Source: Chlorophyllum brunneum
Lineage: Eukaryota > Basidiomycota > Agaricomycetes > Agaricales > Agaricaceae
Assembly: GCA_963576785.1 (NCBI GenBank)
Contig: OY756145.1
Span: 496,001 to 560,000, forward strand
Direction: 5' to 3'
DNA: 64,000 nucleotides
Every line of letters begins with the position of its first letter. The stretch's first letter is position 1. Below the pieces are notes generated by a model. It worked only from the letters and a program-made list of their open reading frames with translations. It did no database searches and was not told the origin of the DNA. This document shows positions 10,048 to 20,090 of this stretch, piece after piece. Position numbers and translations under genes: made by a program.

Positions 10048-11270
10048 TCCTGGAGTATCTAATGACGTTGGAAAGCATGGTCTCCCGTTCACTGTCAATT
10101 TCAATCCTGGTTGCAATTTCATCAGGCTCTTCTCCGCAAAATCTGGCCATTCAACCTCAGAACGAGACCATTACATGTCGATCTCAACACAAAAGGAGAT
10201 ACCCTTCTCAACCCGCCTTTCGCACATGTCAACCAGCTTTTCAAAGAAACCTTGACTCTGCGTATCTAACATCCCTTCCAGCCGGCTTTTCCAAGTTGAT
10301 GCAATGTGGCAAGAAGAAACCCTTCTGTAGGGTAATATAGAGTGAGATTCATCACAGCCTGGAGCTTTGTGTTGAGAGGGTAGTTAAACCCAGATGGGCC
10401 CAAGGAGAGCGAGCAAAGCGTAGGAGGTGACTCGGAAAACAGGTTCTCAAAGGCCGCTGGCACACCGTTTCTGCTAAACCACGAAATCTTAACAAGGGTG
10501 GGAAGACGAATAGATTGCGCCAGGTAACTGTCCCAGGCCCAGGTGTAGGAGAACCCCAACCAAGTAAAGATACGTAGGTCTTTGAGCGTGCCTGGAGCTG
10601 TTATAAATGCAGGGGCTGGAATTTGAGCTTCAGACTGTATCGCACGGAACACGATCAACTTTGGACATTGAACCAAGAGCTGAATACAAGTGTCTGGATG
10701 GATATCATGTAGATTTAGAATCGTCATGTTGGACATCGGAGGAAGGCGGACCCGTTTGAAAAAGGACACCAGTGTAAGAAAACGAAGGGACGAGTTGTTG
10801 GCGAGACATAATTCCGAGTCCCCAGCTCGAGCGACTAGAATATTCCCTGAGCTGTTGGGAGTGGTGAATATTGCTAATTTCGAGGTCTGCGGGAGCTGTG
10901 GTCCGAGCTCTAGCCATTTCTTTGGAGGACAAACAAGGTTGAGCTCTACCACTCTTGAAAGGCTCGCGTTCAACTGTTCATTGACAAAAGGATCGAAGGA
11001 TACCAAACTCGCGACCCCGTTGTTCTGCATCCCTCCGAAATCAAACTTAAATCGTACGGGAACTCCGCAGGAGCGCTCGAGAGCTAATGGGATTATGGAG
11101 GAGTTGTTTTTTATGACCGTGTCATCAACAGGTCTGAAGGGCAGCGTGCTCCATACCTACGGGGTAGAATGTGCAACCTCACGCCATTACGATGAAACGC
11201 TACTGAGGCAAAACATCTGATGGCATTACCGTACTCACGCCACAGACTGTATACCACTTGTTCCCCTGAA
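10048..11270 (-). pseudogene. FB5: F-box family pseudogene, truncated with nonsense codons
   Basis: The best-preserved part is an open frame at 10266-11030 covering the LRR-like region. Upstream in the same frame the conserved SSVSSQWREV and STPQLW blocks carry TAA and TAG where relatives have Gln codons, both C-to-T changes on the coding strand. Homology stops near 11265, so the CPYC head, coiled coil and F-box first half are missing. Downstream, the segment GEFLLFPRLKK is deleted. The frame then resumes as GFFEKLVDMCERRVEKG, meets another stop, and finishes with a recognisable family C-terminus near 10048. Confidence 0.8.
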
Positions 11271-11322
11271 ACTAAGTATGCTATTTTCCACCCACAAAAA
11301 CAGTTTCCCGCACACAAAATCT

Positions 11323-12963
11323 CTATGGAGAAGCGAAAAGACGCCTCACCCGCCAGCCCTCTTTAATAATGTCAGATAAATTCCGTGACTCATTCAGTGT
11401 CACCACCAACGCCGGATGTAGCCTCATCAACCTCTTCTCCACAAACTCTGGCCAAGCAGGAAACCGAAATTCTGTGTTAATGTCAAGGCAAAAAGAGATA
11501 CCCTTCTCAACCCGCCTTTCGCACATCTCAACTAGCTTTTCGAAGAAAATATGAGCTGGTCCATCCACAGCTCGCGGTAACCTTTCAATCCCGATTTTCT
11601 TCAACCCTGGGAACAGAAATTGCCCATCGGTAAATTTTCCTAGTTGATCCATTGCATCGACAACGAACTCTTCTTTACAGCAATCTAGCACGAAAATTTC
11701 CACACCCTGGAGCCTTTTGTCGATGAGGTAGTCGAAAATAGGATGCTCCTGTGGAGACACAAAGGGGCCTACTGAGAGTGAGCGAAGTGTAGGAGGTAGA
11801 TCGGAAAAGAATTTATGGAAGGGGCCTGGCACATCGCTCACGCCAGACCACGAGAGCTTGACGAGGGCGGGCAGACGAATAGCCTGCATCAGGTAACTGC
11901 TCCAGGCACCAGAGAATCCTTTCCAAGTGAATATGCGTAGGTCTTCAAACGTAACGGGGGCTAGAATCAGCACCGGAGCAGGAATTTGAGTTTGATGTGG
12001 TGCCGCACGGAACACAACCAACTTTGGACACTGAAGCAAAAGCTGAATACATGTGTCCGGGTGAATATCCTCCAGACCCAGAACTGTGACGTTGGGCACC
12101 GAAGGAAGGCGGACTTGTTTAAGAAGGGACACCAGTGTAAGAGAACGGAGAGACGGGCTATTAGTGAGACATAATTCTGGGTCCCCAGGTTGAGGGATTG
12201 GAACATCGTCTGAATCATTGGACGGGACGGCTATTGCCAACTTCGAAATCCGCGTGAGCTGTGGTCCAATCTCTAGCCACCTCCTCCAAGGGTAAATAAG
12301 CCTGAGCTCCACCACTCTTGAAAGACTCTCGTTCAGTCTTTTATCGATGGAAGGATCGAAGAGTACCGAACTCGCAACTGCTTTCCCCCTCCACAACCGG
12401 AAATCAAATTGAAATCGTACTGGAAGTATGCCAGATCGATTGAGAGCAAGGGAGATGAGAGAGGAGGCCCTCTTTATGTCTATTTTGTCACCAGGATAAG
12501 TGTAGTGCGAGGTCCACATCTGTGGAGTGGAACGCGCAACCTCGCGCCACTGGGACGAAACGCTGCTGAGGAGCAAAGCGAAGCGCATACTGTGCCATTT
12601 GTTCTTTTCCGGGGAGCATAAGTCCAATGGGGCCTCATCTCCACACCCATACCCCTCCTTGTCATCCTTCTCTTCGTCCGCAACACAAAAAATTGGGGTG
12701 TACCGATCATAGCTACAAGCTTCTTGCAAAACGAGAGAGAGTACCTCTGGTGGCAACCTCCCCGTGGCGGACTGAATATTATTCAGTCTTCTGAGCAATA
12801 CTGCTCGCTGTGCGTAAATTTGCGGTATAAGGAGCTCCAGTCGACGCATTTCAGCATGAAGGAACTTGACTTCGTCTTCCGGGGAGAGACCGGAAGGAAA
12901 CGCTTTGGCAGACGTGTCGAGTTTAGTCTGATGACAGTAAGGGCATGTGGATTTCGTGGCCAT
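11323..12963 (-). CDS. FB6: F-box-like protein, intact
   Basis: The open frame extends upstream to 13074, but the start is placed at 12963 (MATKSTCPYC) because all relatives begin there and the sequence before it matches their untranslated leader. This gives 546 residues. CPYC head, coiled coil (EDEVKFLHAEMRRLELL), F-box first half (LPPEVLSLVLQEAC), a moderately acidic linker (DEEKDDKEGYG), second half (SSVSSQWREVARSTPQMW) and the LRR-like body are all present. The C-terminus (RNLSDIIKEGWRVRRLF) resembles FB1 and FB7 more than FB4, so these three form a subgroup. Confidence 0.8.
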   Translation of the reverse strand: MATKSTCPYCHQTKLDTSAKAFPSGLSPEDEVKFLHAEMRRLELLIPQIYAQRAVLLRRLNNIQSATGRLPPEVLSLVLQEACSYDRYTPIFCVADEEKDDKEGYGCGDEAPLDLCSPEKNKWHSMRFALLLSSVSSQWREVARSTPQMWTSHYTYPGDKIDIKRASSLISLALNRSGILPVRFQFDFRLWRGKAVASSVLFDPSIDKRLNESLSRVVELRLIYPWRRWLEIGPQLTRISKLAIAVPSNDSDDVPIPQPGDPELCLTNSPSLRSLTLVSLLKQVRLPSVPNVTVLGLEDIHPDTCIQLLLQCPKLVVFRAAPHQTQIPAPVLILAPVTFEDLRIFTWKGFSGAWSSYLMQAIRLPALVKLSWSGVSDVPGPFHKFFSDLPPTLRSLSVGPFVSPQEHPIFDYLIDKRLQGVEIFVLDCCKEEFVVDAMDQLGKFTDGQFLFPGLKKIGIERLPRAVDGPAHIFFEKLVEMCERRVEKGISFCLDINTEFRFPAWPEFVEKRLMRLHPALVVTLNESRNLSDIIKEGWRVRRLFASP

Positions 12964-13314
12964 GGCACAGAAGAAATGCGTCGATGAGTCCGAGGCCTGT
13001 GATGATGCAACGTGTGAGAAGGATTCTGGTGCAAGCGCTCTGGTTGGTCGCAATATAAAGGTCGGGTCTGGCAATTTTACGTACTTTGAATTACTTGCGT
13101 CCGTCAGGGCAAAAGGGCAGTCGGACCACTTTGCTTAGCGGATGATTCCTACAGATTTTGGATATATCACTAACGTATGGACACTGACTGACCTTGATCA
13201 CGGTGTAACAAACTGTGTTCTGCATTTTACACGCATCAGCGGCATCACGGGTTATACATCAGTTATTCCCCTGGCTCTACCAAACGAGTATGTCCTCCCC
13301 CACAAAAAAAAGGT
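12964..13314. other. spacer between FB6 and FB7
   Basis: It holds the FB6 leader and promoter and the 3' flank of FB7, including the shared CTCTACCAAAC stretch near 13277. No separate gene is supported. Confidence 0.4.
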
Positions 13315-15015
13315 TCACGAACTCGAAAGAGCGACAATACGTCTCATCTCCCGAGCAATTCCAACGATATCAGAAAAATAACGCGACCCATTCAGTATCA
13401 CCTTCAAACCCGGACCCAGCTCATTCAACCTCTCTTCTGCGAATTCTGGCCAATCAGGACACGTTATTTCCGTGTCAATGTCAAGGCAAAAAGGGATACC
13501 CTTCTCAACCCGCCTTTCGCACATCTCAACCAACTTTTCAAAGAAAACATGATCCGACCCATCTACAGTTCGTGGTAACCCTTCGATTTTGATTTTCTTC
13601 AACCTCGGGAACAACAGGAATTCTCCATCTGCAACTCTTCCAAGTTGATGCACTGCATCGACGATGAACTCATCTTCGCAGTGATCTAACTTGAAATATG
13701 TTACACCCTGGAGCCTTCCGTCGAGGAGGTAGTTGAAAATAGGATGTTCTCTTGGGGACTCAAATGTGCCAAGTGAGAGTGAAAGAAGGGTAGGAGGTAA
13801 TTCGGAAAAGAATTTCTCGAAAGGGCCTGGCACATCGGTCATGCTACACCACGAGAGCTTGACAAGGGCGGGTAGACGAACGGACTGCACCAGGAAACTG
13901 GTCCAGGTGTCGGGATGCCCTCCCCAACTGAATACACGTAGGTCTTCAAACGTGATTGGAGCTGGAATACACGTAGGGGCTCCTGGGGCTGTACTTTCAA
14001 GCTCGCGAGGTTCCCCACGGAAGACGACCAACTTTGGGCATTCGAACAAGAGTTGAATGCACGTTTCTGGGTGAATCTCATCTAGATTTAGAACTGTAAT
14101 GTTGGACACCGAAGGAAGGTGTACTCGGTCGAAGATAGACCCTATTAATGTAAGAGAACGGAGGAACAGGCTGTTGACGAGACATAATTTTGAGTCCTCA
14201 GTCCATGAAGAATCCGAGTCGGCAGGACCGCTGTCGATGGTGGATATTGCCAGCTTCGAAACCTGCGAAAGCTGAGGTCCACTCTGTAGCCATTTCCTTG
14301 GAGGAAAAACAAGGTTGAGTTCTACCATTCTTGAAAGACTCTCGTTCAACTGTTCATCGACCGAAGGATCGAGGAGTGTTGAGTTCCCTATCGGCTCCTC
14401 CCGTTCCCCTCGCCACCACCGGAAATCAAGTTCAAATCGTATTGGAAGCCTCGCGGATCGTCCGAGGGCCAAGGAGATGACTGAGGAGTTGCTCTTCACG
14501 GCTGTGTTACCACCGGGATAGACGTGAAGAGTGCTCCATAACTGCGGAGTGGAATATGCAACCTCGCGCCATTGTGACGAAACGCTACTGAGGTGTAAAG
14601 CCAGGCGTAAATTGTACCAGTCTGTCTTCCCTGGGACCCATAAATCTAAAGAAGGCTCATCTCCACCCCTGTCTTCTTCCTCGTCATCTTCATCCTCTTT
14701 TACTTCTTCTCTCTCTCCTTGAACACGCAAAACTCCATTTTCGCGCGGTTCATACGCACAAACGTCTTGAAATATGTGAGAGAGTATCTCTGGTGGCAAA
14801 ACTCCCGTAGCAGACCGAATATTATTCAGTCTTTTGAACACTGCTGCCTGTTGTTCGTGGATTTGGGATATAAGGAGTTCCAGTCGACGCATTTCGGCAT
14901 GAAGGAACTTGACTTCGTCCTCTGGGGATAACAAGGCTGGACTGGAAGGAGAGGTCCTGGAAGACGTGTCGAATTTCGTCTGGCGGCAGTAAGGACATAT
15001 GGATTCGGTGGCCAT
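13315..15015 (-). CDS. FB7: F-box-like protein, intact
   Basis: A single exon of 566 residues starting at MATESICPYC. It has the longest acidic linker of the intact copies (EEVKEDEDDEEEDRGGDE, about 100-117), placed between the F-box first half (LPPEILSHIFQDVC) and the second half (LSSVSSQWREVAYSTPQLW). The LRR-like body ends with ALSSS after the FB1/FB6-type tail. The gene lies 343 bp downstream of the HGH1 stop codon on the same strand. The same pairing is seen in the broken FB2/HGH1-fragment unit. Confidence 0.8.
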   Translation of the reverse strand: MATESICPYCRQTKFDTSSRTSPSSPALLSPEDEVKFLHAEMRRLELLISQIHEQQAAVFKRLNNIRSATGVLPPEILSHIFQDVCAYEPRENGVLRVQGEREEVKEDEDDEEEDRGGDEPSLDLWVPGKTDWYNLRLALHLSSVSSQWREVAYSTPQLWSTLHVYPGGNTAVKSNSSVISLALGRSARLPIRFELDFRWWRGEREEPIGNSTLLDPSVDEQLNESLSRMVELNLVFPPRKWLQSGPQLSQVSKLAISTIDSGPADSDSSWTEDSKLCLVNSLFLRSLTLIGSIFDRVHLPSVSNITVLNLDEIHPETCIQLLFECPKLVVFRGEPRELESTAPGAPTCIPAPITFEDLRVFSWGGHPDTWTSFLVQSVRLPALVKLSWCSMTDVPGPFEKFFSELPPTLLSLSLGTFESPREHPIFNYLLDGRLQGVTYFKLDHCEDEFIVDAVHQLGRVADGEFLLFPRLKKIKIEGLPRTVDGSDHVFFEKLVEMCERRVEKGIPFCLDIDTEITCPDWPEFAEERLNELGPGLKVILNGSRYFSDIVGIAREMRRIVALSSS

Positions 15016-15130
15016 GACACAGAGGAAATGCGTAGCCTGGTCTGAGGTTAGAAACGACGTGTAATTAATATTCGTAGTGCAAGCAAGCGCCCCGGCGCTC
15101 CGTCCCTACGAGGTCAACCGAACAGCGGAT

Positions 15131-15142
15131 CAAACGTACTTT
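15131..15142 (-). promoter_or_regulatory. shared upstream motif of the F-box family (FB7)
   Basis: The minus strand reads AAAGTACGTTTG about 120 bp before the FB7 start. It matches the motif before FB4 and FB8. Function is inferred only from conservation between copies. Confidence 0.4.
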
Positions 15143-15357
15143 ACTCAGTGGGTGACTGCCAACACCATTCAAGGTCCACTATCCAGCCTCGAGGGAAAGT
15201 AGTGGGTGACGTTCCAAAGTCAAAACATCCGTATTTTTTATGTCAAACTTAAATTTTTCTCGAGACTTACCGTAACATCGGTGGATATGTGGACTTGTGT
15301 ATTCCTATGTATCCAACGAAAATCGCTCTTGGCCCTTCTACCTACTATATAAACAAA

Positions 15358-17106
15358 TCACACCTCCTCTATTTTATCATCTTCATCCTCGTCAACAATC
15401 TCCTTGGGCTCACTCTTCCCACCCTGCACCTGCGCCAAAGCAGTACCTACACCCGTCACAGGGGCAAAGTACATCGGCTTCTGGACCTCCTCCACTTCAA
15501 GTGTAGTTATATCCTCCCCCTCTGGCAATAGCCTATCCGGTTCATCGCCCTTGATAAGTTGTACCAACCGTTCTATATGTTCAGATACCTATTGCAAAAA
15601 AAGTGAGATCCACCGTCACTATAGCTTTTAAACGGGAATGTACTTTATCGACCGACTCGTTTTCATGAGCGGTTCGAATAATCTCATAAACACCATGACT
15701 TCGCAAATAATCACGTCCCCAACGGGTGTGACAGAGAAGTAACAGTGTTTCGATATGCGTAAGCCGGATAGTTGGATCTTCTTCGCGTTTTTTGGAAGGT
15801 GGGAGGAATTGGAGGGGTTCAAGGAGTTTTTCTTGATCCTGGCGGATTAGAAAAAATGAATTTACGTAGCAGATAAAATGGTGGATTGCGAACGATCGAC
15901 TCACATCTAGGTCGAATTCCTCTGGACCTGCTAACGGAAGTAGGATGTACGGTAGAGCATCGATTCCTGGTGCCGTCGTTGTAGACAATCCAACAGATAC
16001 GTGCTCTGATTCAGGGCTTAGGATGGCCCTATGTCCTGTAACTAAGAAAGCGCAATTTCTAATCGACACGCCTTTGAGTTGGGATTGGATTAGATTAGAT
16101 CACCAGAAAACACACTTGATAGAAAAAGCGACTCCGCCTCGACGGATTTTATCTCTATGTTCGGTAAAAGCGACGATCCTTCCTAGTGGGTAGGCTAGTT
16201 TTTCTTCCAGTTTGAGAACATTAGTGGGTTGTGGAGAGAGGAAATAATTCCTTCCAATAGGCGACTAATAGATCCACTTAGACTACTTTTTTTTGGTGAG
16301 AATAGATGACTTACAACTGTCAGGTTAGCGAATACGTTTGCCAAGAAATGAAGTTCTCCTTTTCTCTGGCGTTTTAATAAATCTTTGATATCGCCGATCG
16401 TGGCGCCCTGTATGAAGGCATCGACGAGGAGAGGGAGAGCTGGTACTTGTTGAGGCTCGCCGGAGGGATATGGGACAGGAGCAGGACACGATGCTGATCT
16501 CGAATCTACGGTATAAACACCATTCACGAGCCGAGAATCTGGGATTACAGAGACTTTTAGAGAGAGGAGGATTGAGCATGCAGCTGAAGATGTGGTTAGA
16601 TTAGAAAGGAGCATAGATGCTAGATCTGCGAGGATGGAGTGTGGGTTCTGTTTTTATGTGAATATGGTTCCGCGTTGAGGATGGGAAACATACGATGATG
16701 TAGGAAACAAGAAAACTGATGAACGAAACTTCGGAAAGTGGAGAGATTAGGAGAGGAGAGTCCGAGAGGTTGACGAGTGCGCGGAATGCATCGTGTGCGA
16801 CGTTCTATTGGAATATTGGACAGCGTGAGATGAGTGTGGCTCTTCACGCACCAGCTGGTCCCTACATAATAGTTTCAGATCCTTCACAATGTCGTTTTCT
16901 TTCTGCTTCTGCAGTCCTCCGCCCCCGAGGCCCGCAAAAAAGATATCTCGGTGCGGGGAGCCCTGGAGTGTCTGGGGCACAAGATTCTCCAGGGCAAGCG
17001 CGCGGACTTGGACGTTCCGGTCGCGCAGAAATGGTATGAGCTGGGCATGGATGAGCTGTATTCAAGAACGGCGGAGAGAGCATACCTCACGCAGTTGGGT
17101 GTCCAT
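15358..17106 (-). CDS. HGH1: HGH1 homologue (eEF2-folding co-chaperone)
   Basis: Eight exons by eye: 17086-17106, 16852-17055, 16694-16804, 16315-16647, 16116-16264, 15905-16058, 15644-15838, 15358-15588, giving 465 residues. Recognisable blocks in order are FLRDRNVQVRALALENL, GSPHRDIFFAGLGGGGLQK, ALVNLSDSPLL, ILADLASMLLSNLT, KGELHFLANVFANLT, FTEHRDKIRRGGVAF, NCAFLVTGHRAILSPES, QFLPPSKKREEDPTIRL, ETLLLLCHTRWGRDYLR and HGVYEIIRTAH. These match the HGH1 family of Armadillo-like proteins that assist folding of elongation factor 2 in the cytosol. Splices 2 to 7 keep frame and family order. The first intron would be only 30 nt (17056-17085) and skips an in-frame TGA, so the extreme N-terminus is the weakest part. 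The acidic tail (VDEDEDDKIEEV) is unremarkable. Confidence 0.85.
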
Positions 17107-17189
17107 GCAAGGATCTTATCGAGCCACGTGACGACGGGATATGTTTATTGCTTAGTCAGCGTCTATGTCGGGACTTGTCTTGAGCGACG
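17107..17189. promoter_or_regulatory. 83-bp bidirectional promoter between HGH1 and SPT20
   Basis: The two start codons face away from each other with only 83 bp between them. A palindromic CACGTG box lies at 17125-17130, suitable for a bHLH-type factor acting in both directions. No TATA-like sequence is evident. Confidence 0.5.
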
Positions 17190-20090
17190 ATGGCGGGCTG
17201 CAACAGGACGCGCGCTGTCGACGATCTCCTCGCCCGCACCGACGCACAGCCAGCGTCCTTCACCGTCCATCTCTACCCAGAACACTGGGTCCTCAACAAC
17301 GGCTCCAAGTTTCTCTACCACAACCAGACTGCGGTCCGCTCCGTTTCTCCTCTATCTCCGTGCCGGGCTCACATCTGTACAGTGCATCCTCGACGACATA
17401 CGCGCTCACCGTATTCCTGTAGACTTTCTAGACCTCTTTGACGCTGCAAAGCTCCCCTTCTACGATGGTCCGTTGCGCTCTTTCCTGCGTGTTCTGTCCT
17501 TATATTTCTCCCAGGCTGTATGGTCGTCGAGCTGCTCGACTATCGTCCACAGAGAAATAAGGAACCTACGCCGGAGAAGCCGGAACGCACACGTGTGGTC
17601 CTGCACCCAAACTCCGAGACCCTTTGGGCAGATGTCTGCTCCCTCAGCCAGAAATATGGTAACAAGTGGACCGACCTCGACGTGATCGAAATAGAGTCCA
17701 AGATTCTTGTGCGTCGCCTACTCCCTATTCTTTGCATTACTCTGACAATGTATCAGCGTGCGACTGCACCGCCGTTATGTTTGGATCCTGATCCACACCT
17801 CACTCGGATCGCCAATCATGTTCTCCGTGTAACCAACCCGACCGTGCCCAACTCCCTTAAGCGCAAGGCTGCTGTTCTTGAACCAGAAGACGACGAGAAC
17901 GAAAAGTCGCGGAGAGCCAAGATCATGGCTTTTTCCAACCCCACACGTCTCAAACTGCACAACCCAAAGTATGTTCTATTCCCGTTTTTTTAATGCTCGG
18001 TTTTCTGATTTCGGTAAATTAGCTATCGTCTTTTGGAAATGATGCTCGACAAGAAACGCTCCAAATCACAAACACCAGCTCCTGCAGCCCAGGTACCAGG
18101 TCACCAGTACATGAACCAATCGCAACCACAACCCCCTCCACAACCACAGCCACAACCACCGATATCATCAGCCACTCCTGCTCCCCCTTCACAACCCAAG
18201 GCTGCATCTCCTCCCGTTACTGCAGACAAAAAGCCCATTCCTCAACAACCCAAGTCCGCGACTCCCCAGGTAGCCTACACTACTCCCGCTTACGCTCAGG
18301 TCAATCGTTCTCGTACACCTATGCCCCCTCAACCCACTTCCACTCAGTTCATTCATCAACATCCCCAAATGAATCCTCCTCCCCCTACTGCAGCACAAGC
18401 GCCAATGCAACCTCAAGTTTACTCGAATGTACAGGCTGCCACCGACGCGGCCAAACGAGCGGCGACACCTGCACAACAACATCCTCAACCCCAGCCACGA
18501 CTTCCCCAGCATCACCAGCAGCCGTACGGCCACGCACCATCACAACCACAGCCAATGCCACAACCTCCGCAACCCCCTCAATCTCATGCCTCGCCTCCAG
18601 TCCAAGCTCCCACTCCTCAACAGACCATTCCTCATCAAAATATCCCCCAGCAGCCGCAAGCTCCACATCCACAAGTACAGCATCATCTTCAACAGCCACC
18701 ACGGCCACCATCTCAAGGACAACCCGTTCGACCATCACGAACACCGATACCCATTCAGCAACATCATCTCCAACCTCCACAAGCAATACCTTCTCCCGTT
18801 CAACATCATTCACCTGTTCCAATGCCCCAACATCGTCCCCCTTCTCAACCGCAACAACAAGCCATGTCCCATCCACAAACAAGTCCTCGGCATCACCCAC
18901 AACAAATACAACGAACACCGCAATTATCGCATCAGCCTACGCCTATTATGACCCAAGCCGCTACACCTCAACATTATGCGCTGTCGCCCAAACCACCACC
19001 ACCTGTCCCTGCACGCACCGTTCCTACACCACAACCTCCCCAGCCACAACAAACGCCTGTGATGCAACATCCTCAGATATATCAAAGTCAACTCAATGTT
19101 GCGCGTCTAAAAGCAGCGGCAGCTGGGCAACCGCAACAACAACAGCAAAACGCTGTAACTACGGCACACCCTGGTGGTGGGCAACCAGGCCAAAATCCAC
19201 CGCAACTGCAACAACAACAGACTCAAACCGCTGCCACTGGAGCAATGCAACCGCCTATTGGACAAACACAATTATCACCCCAGCATCAACAACTTCAACG
19301 TTTGTATTATCAGCAACAATTTCAACAACAACTTTTGGCTAAGACTGGACGATCGGCTACGCCTGCTACGAATCAACCCGGTGCTAGTGGGGCTGGGCCT
19401 GCGGCGGGAGGAGCAGGGATGGCGGGACAACAACAACAACAATCGAACCAGGCCGCGGCAGCAGCGAGGACGAGTCAGCAGCAACAACTCCAGGCCGCGG
19501 CAGCTGCCAGGGGGATATCTGTGCAGCAGTATACGCAACAGATGATAGTAATGCAGCAACACTATCAAAACTTGAGACAGGCACAGGCGCAAGCTCAAGC
19601 TCAGGCACAGAGTCAGGCGCAGGGAGGGGTGATGACGGAACAGATGAAGATGTTGATTCAACAGCATAATCAGCATCAACAACATCAACAACATCAAGCG
19701 CAGGCTGCAGTACAAAGTGGACAAGCTGCACAGATGAAACCGCCACAGCAAAGTCAAGGCCAAGGTCAACCTCAAGCCTCACAACAGGCACAGCAGCAGC
19801 AGCAATCGGGAGGTGCGAATACGAATACGAATACCTCTACAACGGCGACAGCGGGGGCGGGTATGCAACATCATCAATATTATTTGCAACAGATGGGATA
19901 CGGTTATGGATGGCCGGGTGCTACTAGGATGATGATGGGTGGTGCCGGTGCCGGTGCTGCTGGTGCTGGTACTGCGGGAGCGTCGGGAGCAGGAGGATCT
20001 CAGGCTAATCATCAACATCAGATTGCTGCACAGCTCGCGGCTGCTATGCAGAAAGCAACGGCGGGCGGACAGATGCCTCCTAATCGGTGA
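17190..20090 (+). CDS. SPT20: Spt20-like SAGA complex subunit
   Basis: Five exons: 17190-17333, 17383-17467, 17515-17708, 17757-17968, 18023-20090, giving 900 residues. The N-terminal ~220 residues form the Spt20 domain: SFTVHLYPEHWVLNNGSKFL, DDIRAHRIPVDFLDLFD, VVELLDYRPQR, LEPEDDENEKSRRAKIM and NYRLLEMMLDKKR. Spt20 is a structural subunit of the SAGA histone-acetyltransferase co-activator. The remaining ~680 residues, in one long last exon, are low-complexity Pro/Gln/Ala/His-rich sequence with CAA/CAG runs and a Gly/Ala-rich end. Such tails are common in fungal transcription co-activators. The donors of introns 1 and 2 (GTCCGC, GTCCGT) are atypical but restore the family sequence exactly. 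The gene diverges from HGH1. Confidence 0.88.

Noticed and set aside
9911..10150. Open frame overlapping FB5 as a separate gene
   Set aside because: It is an out-of-frame reading of the FB5 C-terminal region; the family sequence is in another frame.
12964..13074. N-terminal extension of FB6 in the open frame
   Set aside because: The extension aligns with the untranslated leader of relatives, all of which begin at MA-T/P...CPYC.
15289..15531. Plus-strand frames over the 3' end of HGH1
   Set aside because: They are antisense to HGH1 exon 8, whose splice-linked frame matches the family.
19275..19791. Long antisense frames opposite SPT20, the GATA gene and the CxxC-tail gene
   Set aside because: They are shadows of low-complexity codons (Leu/Val-rich mirror of Gln/Ala/Pro) with no family resemblance.
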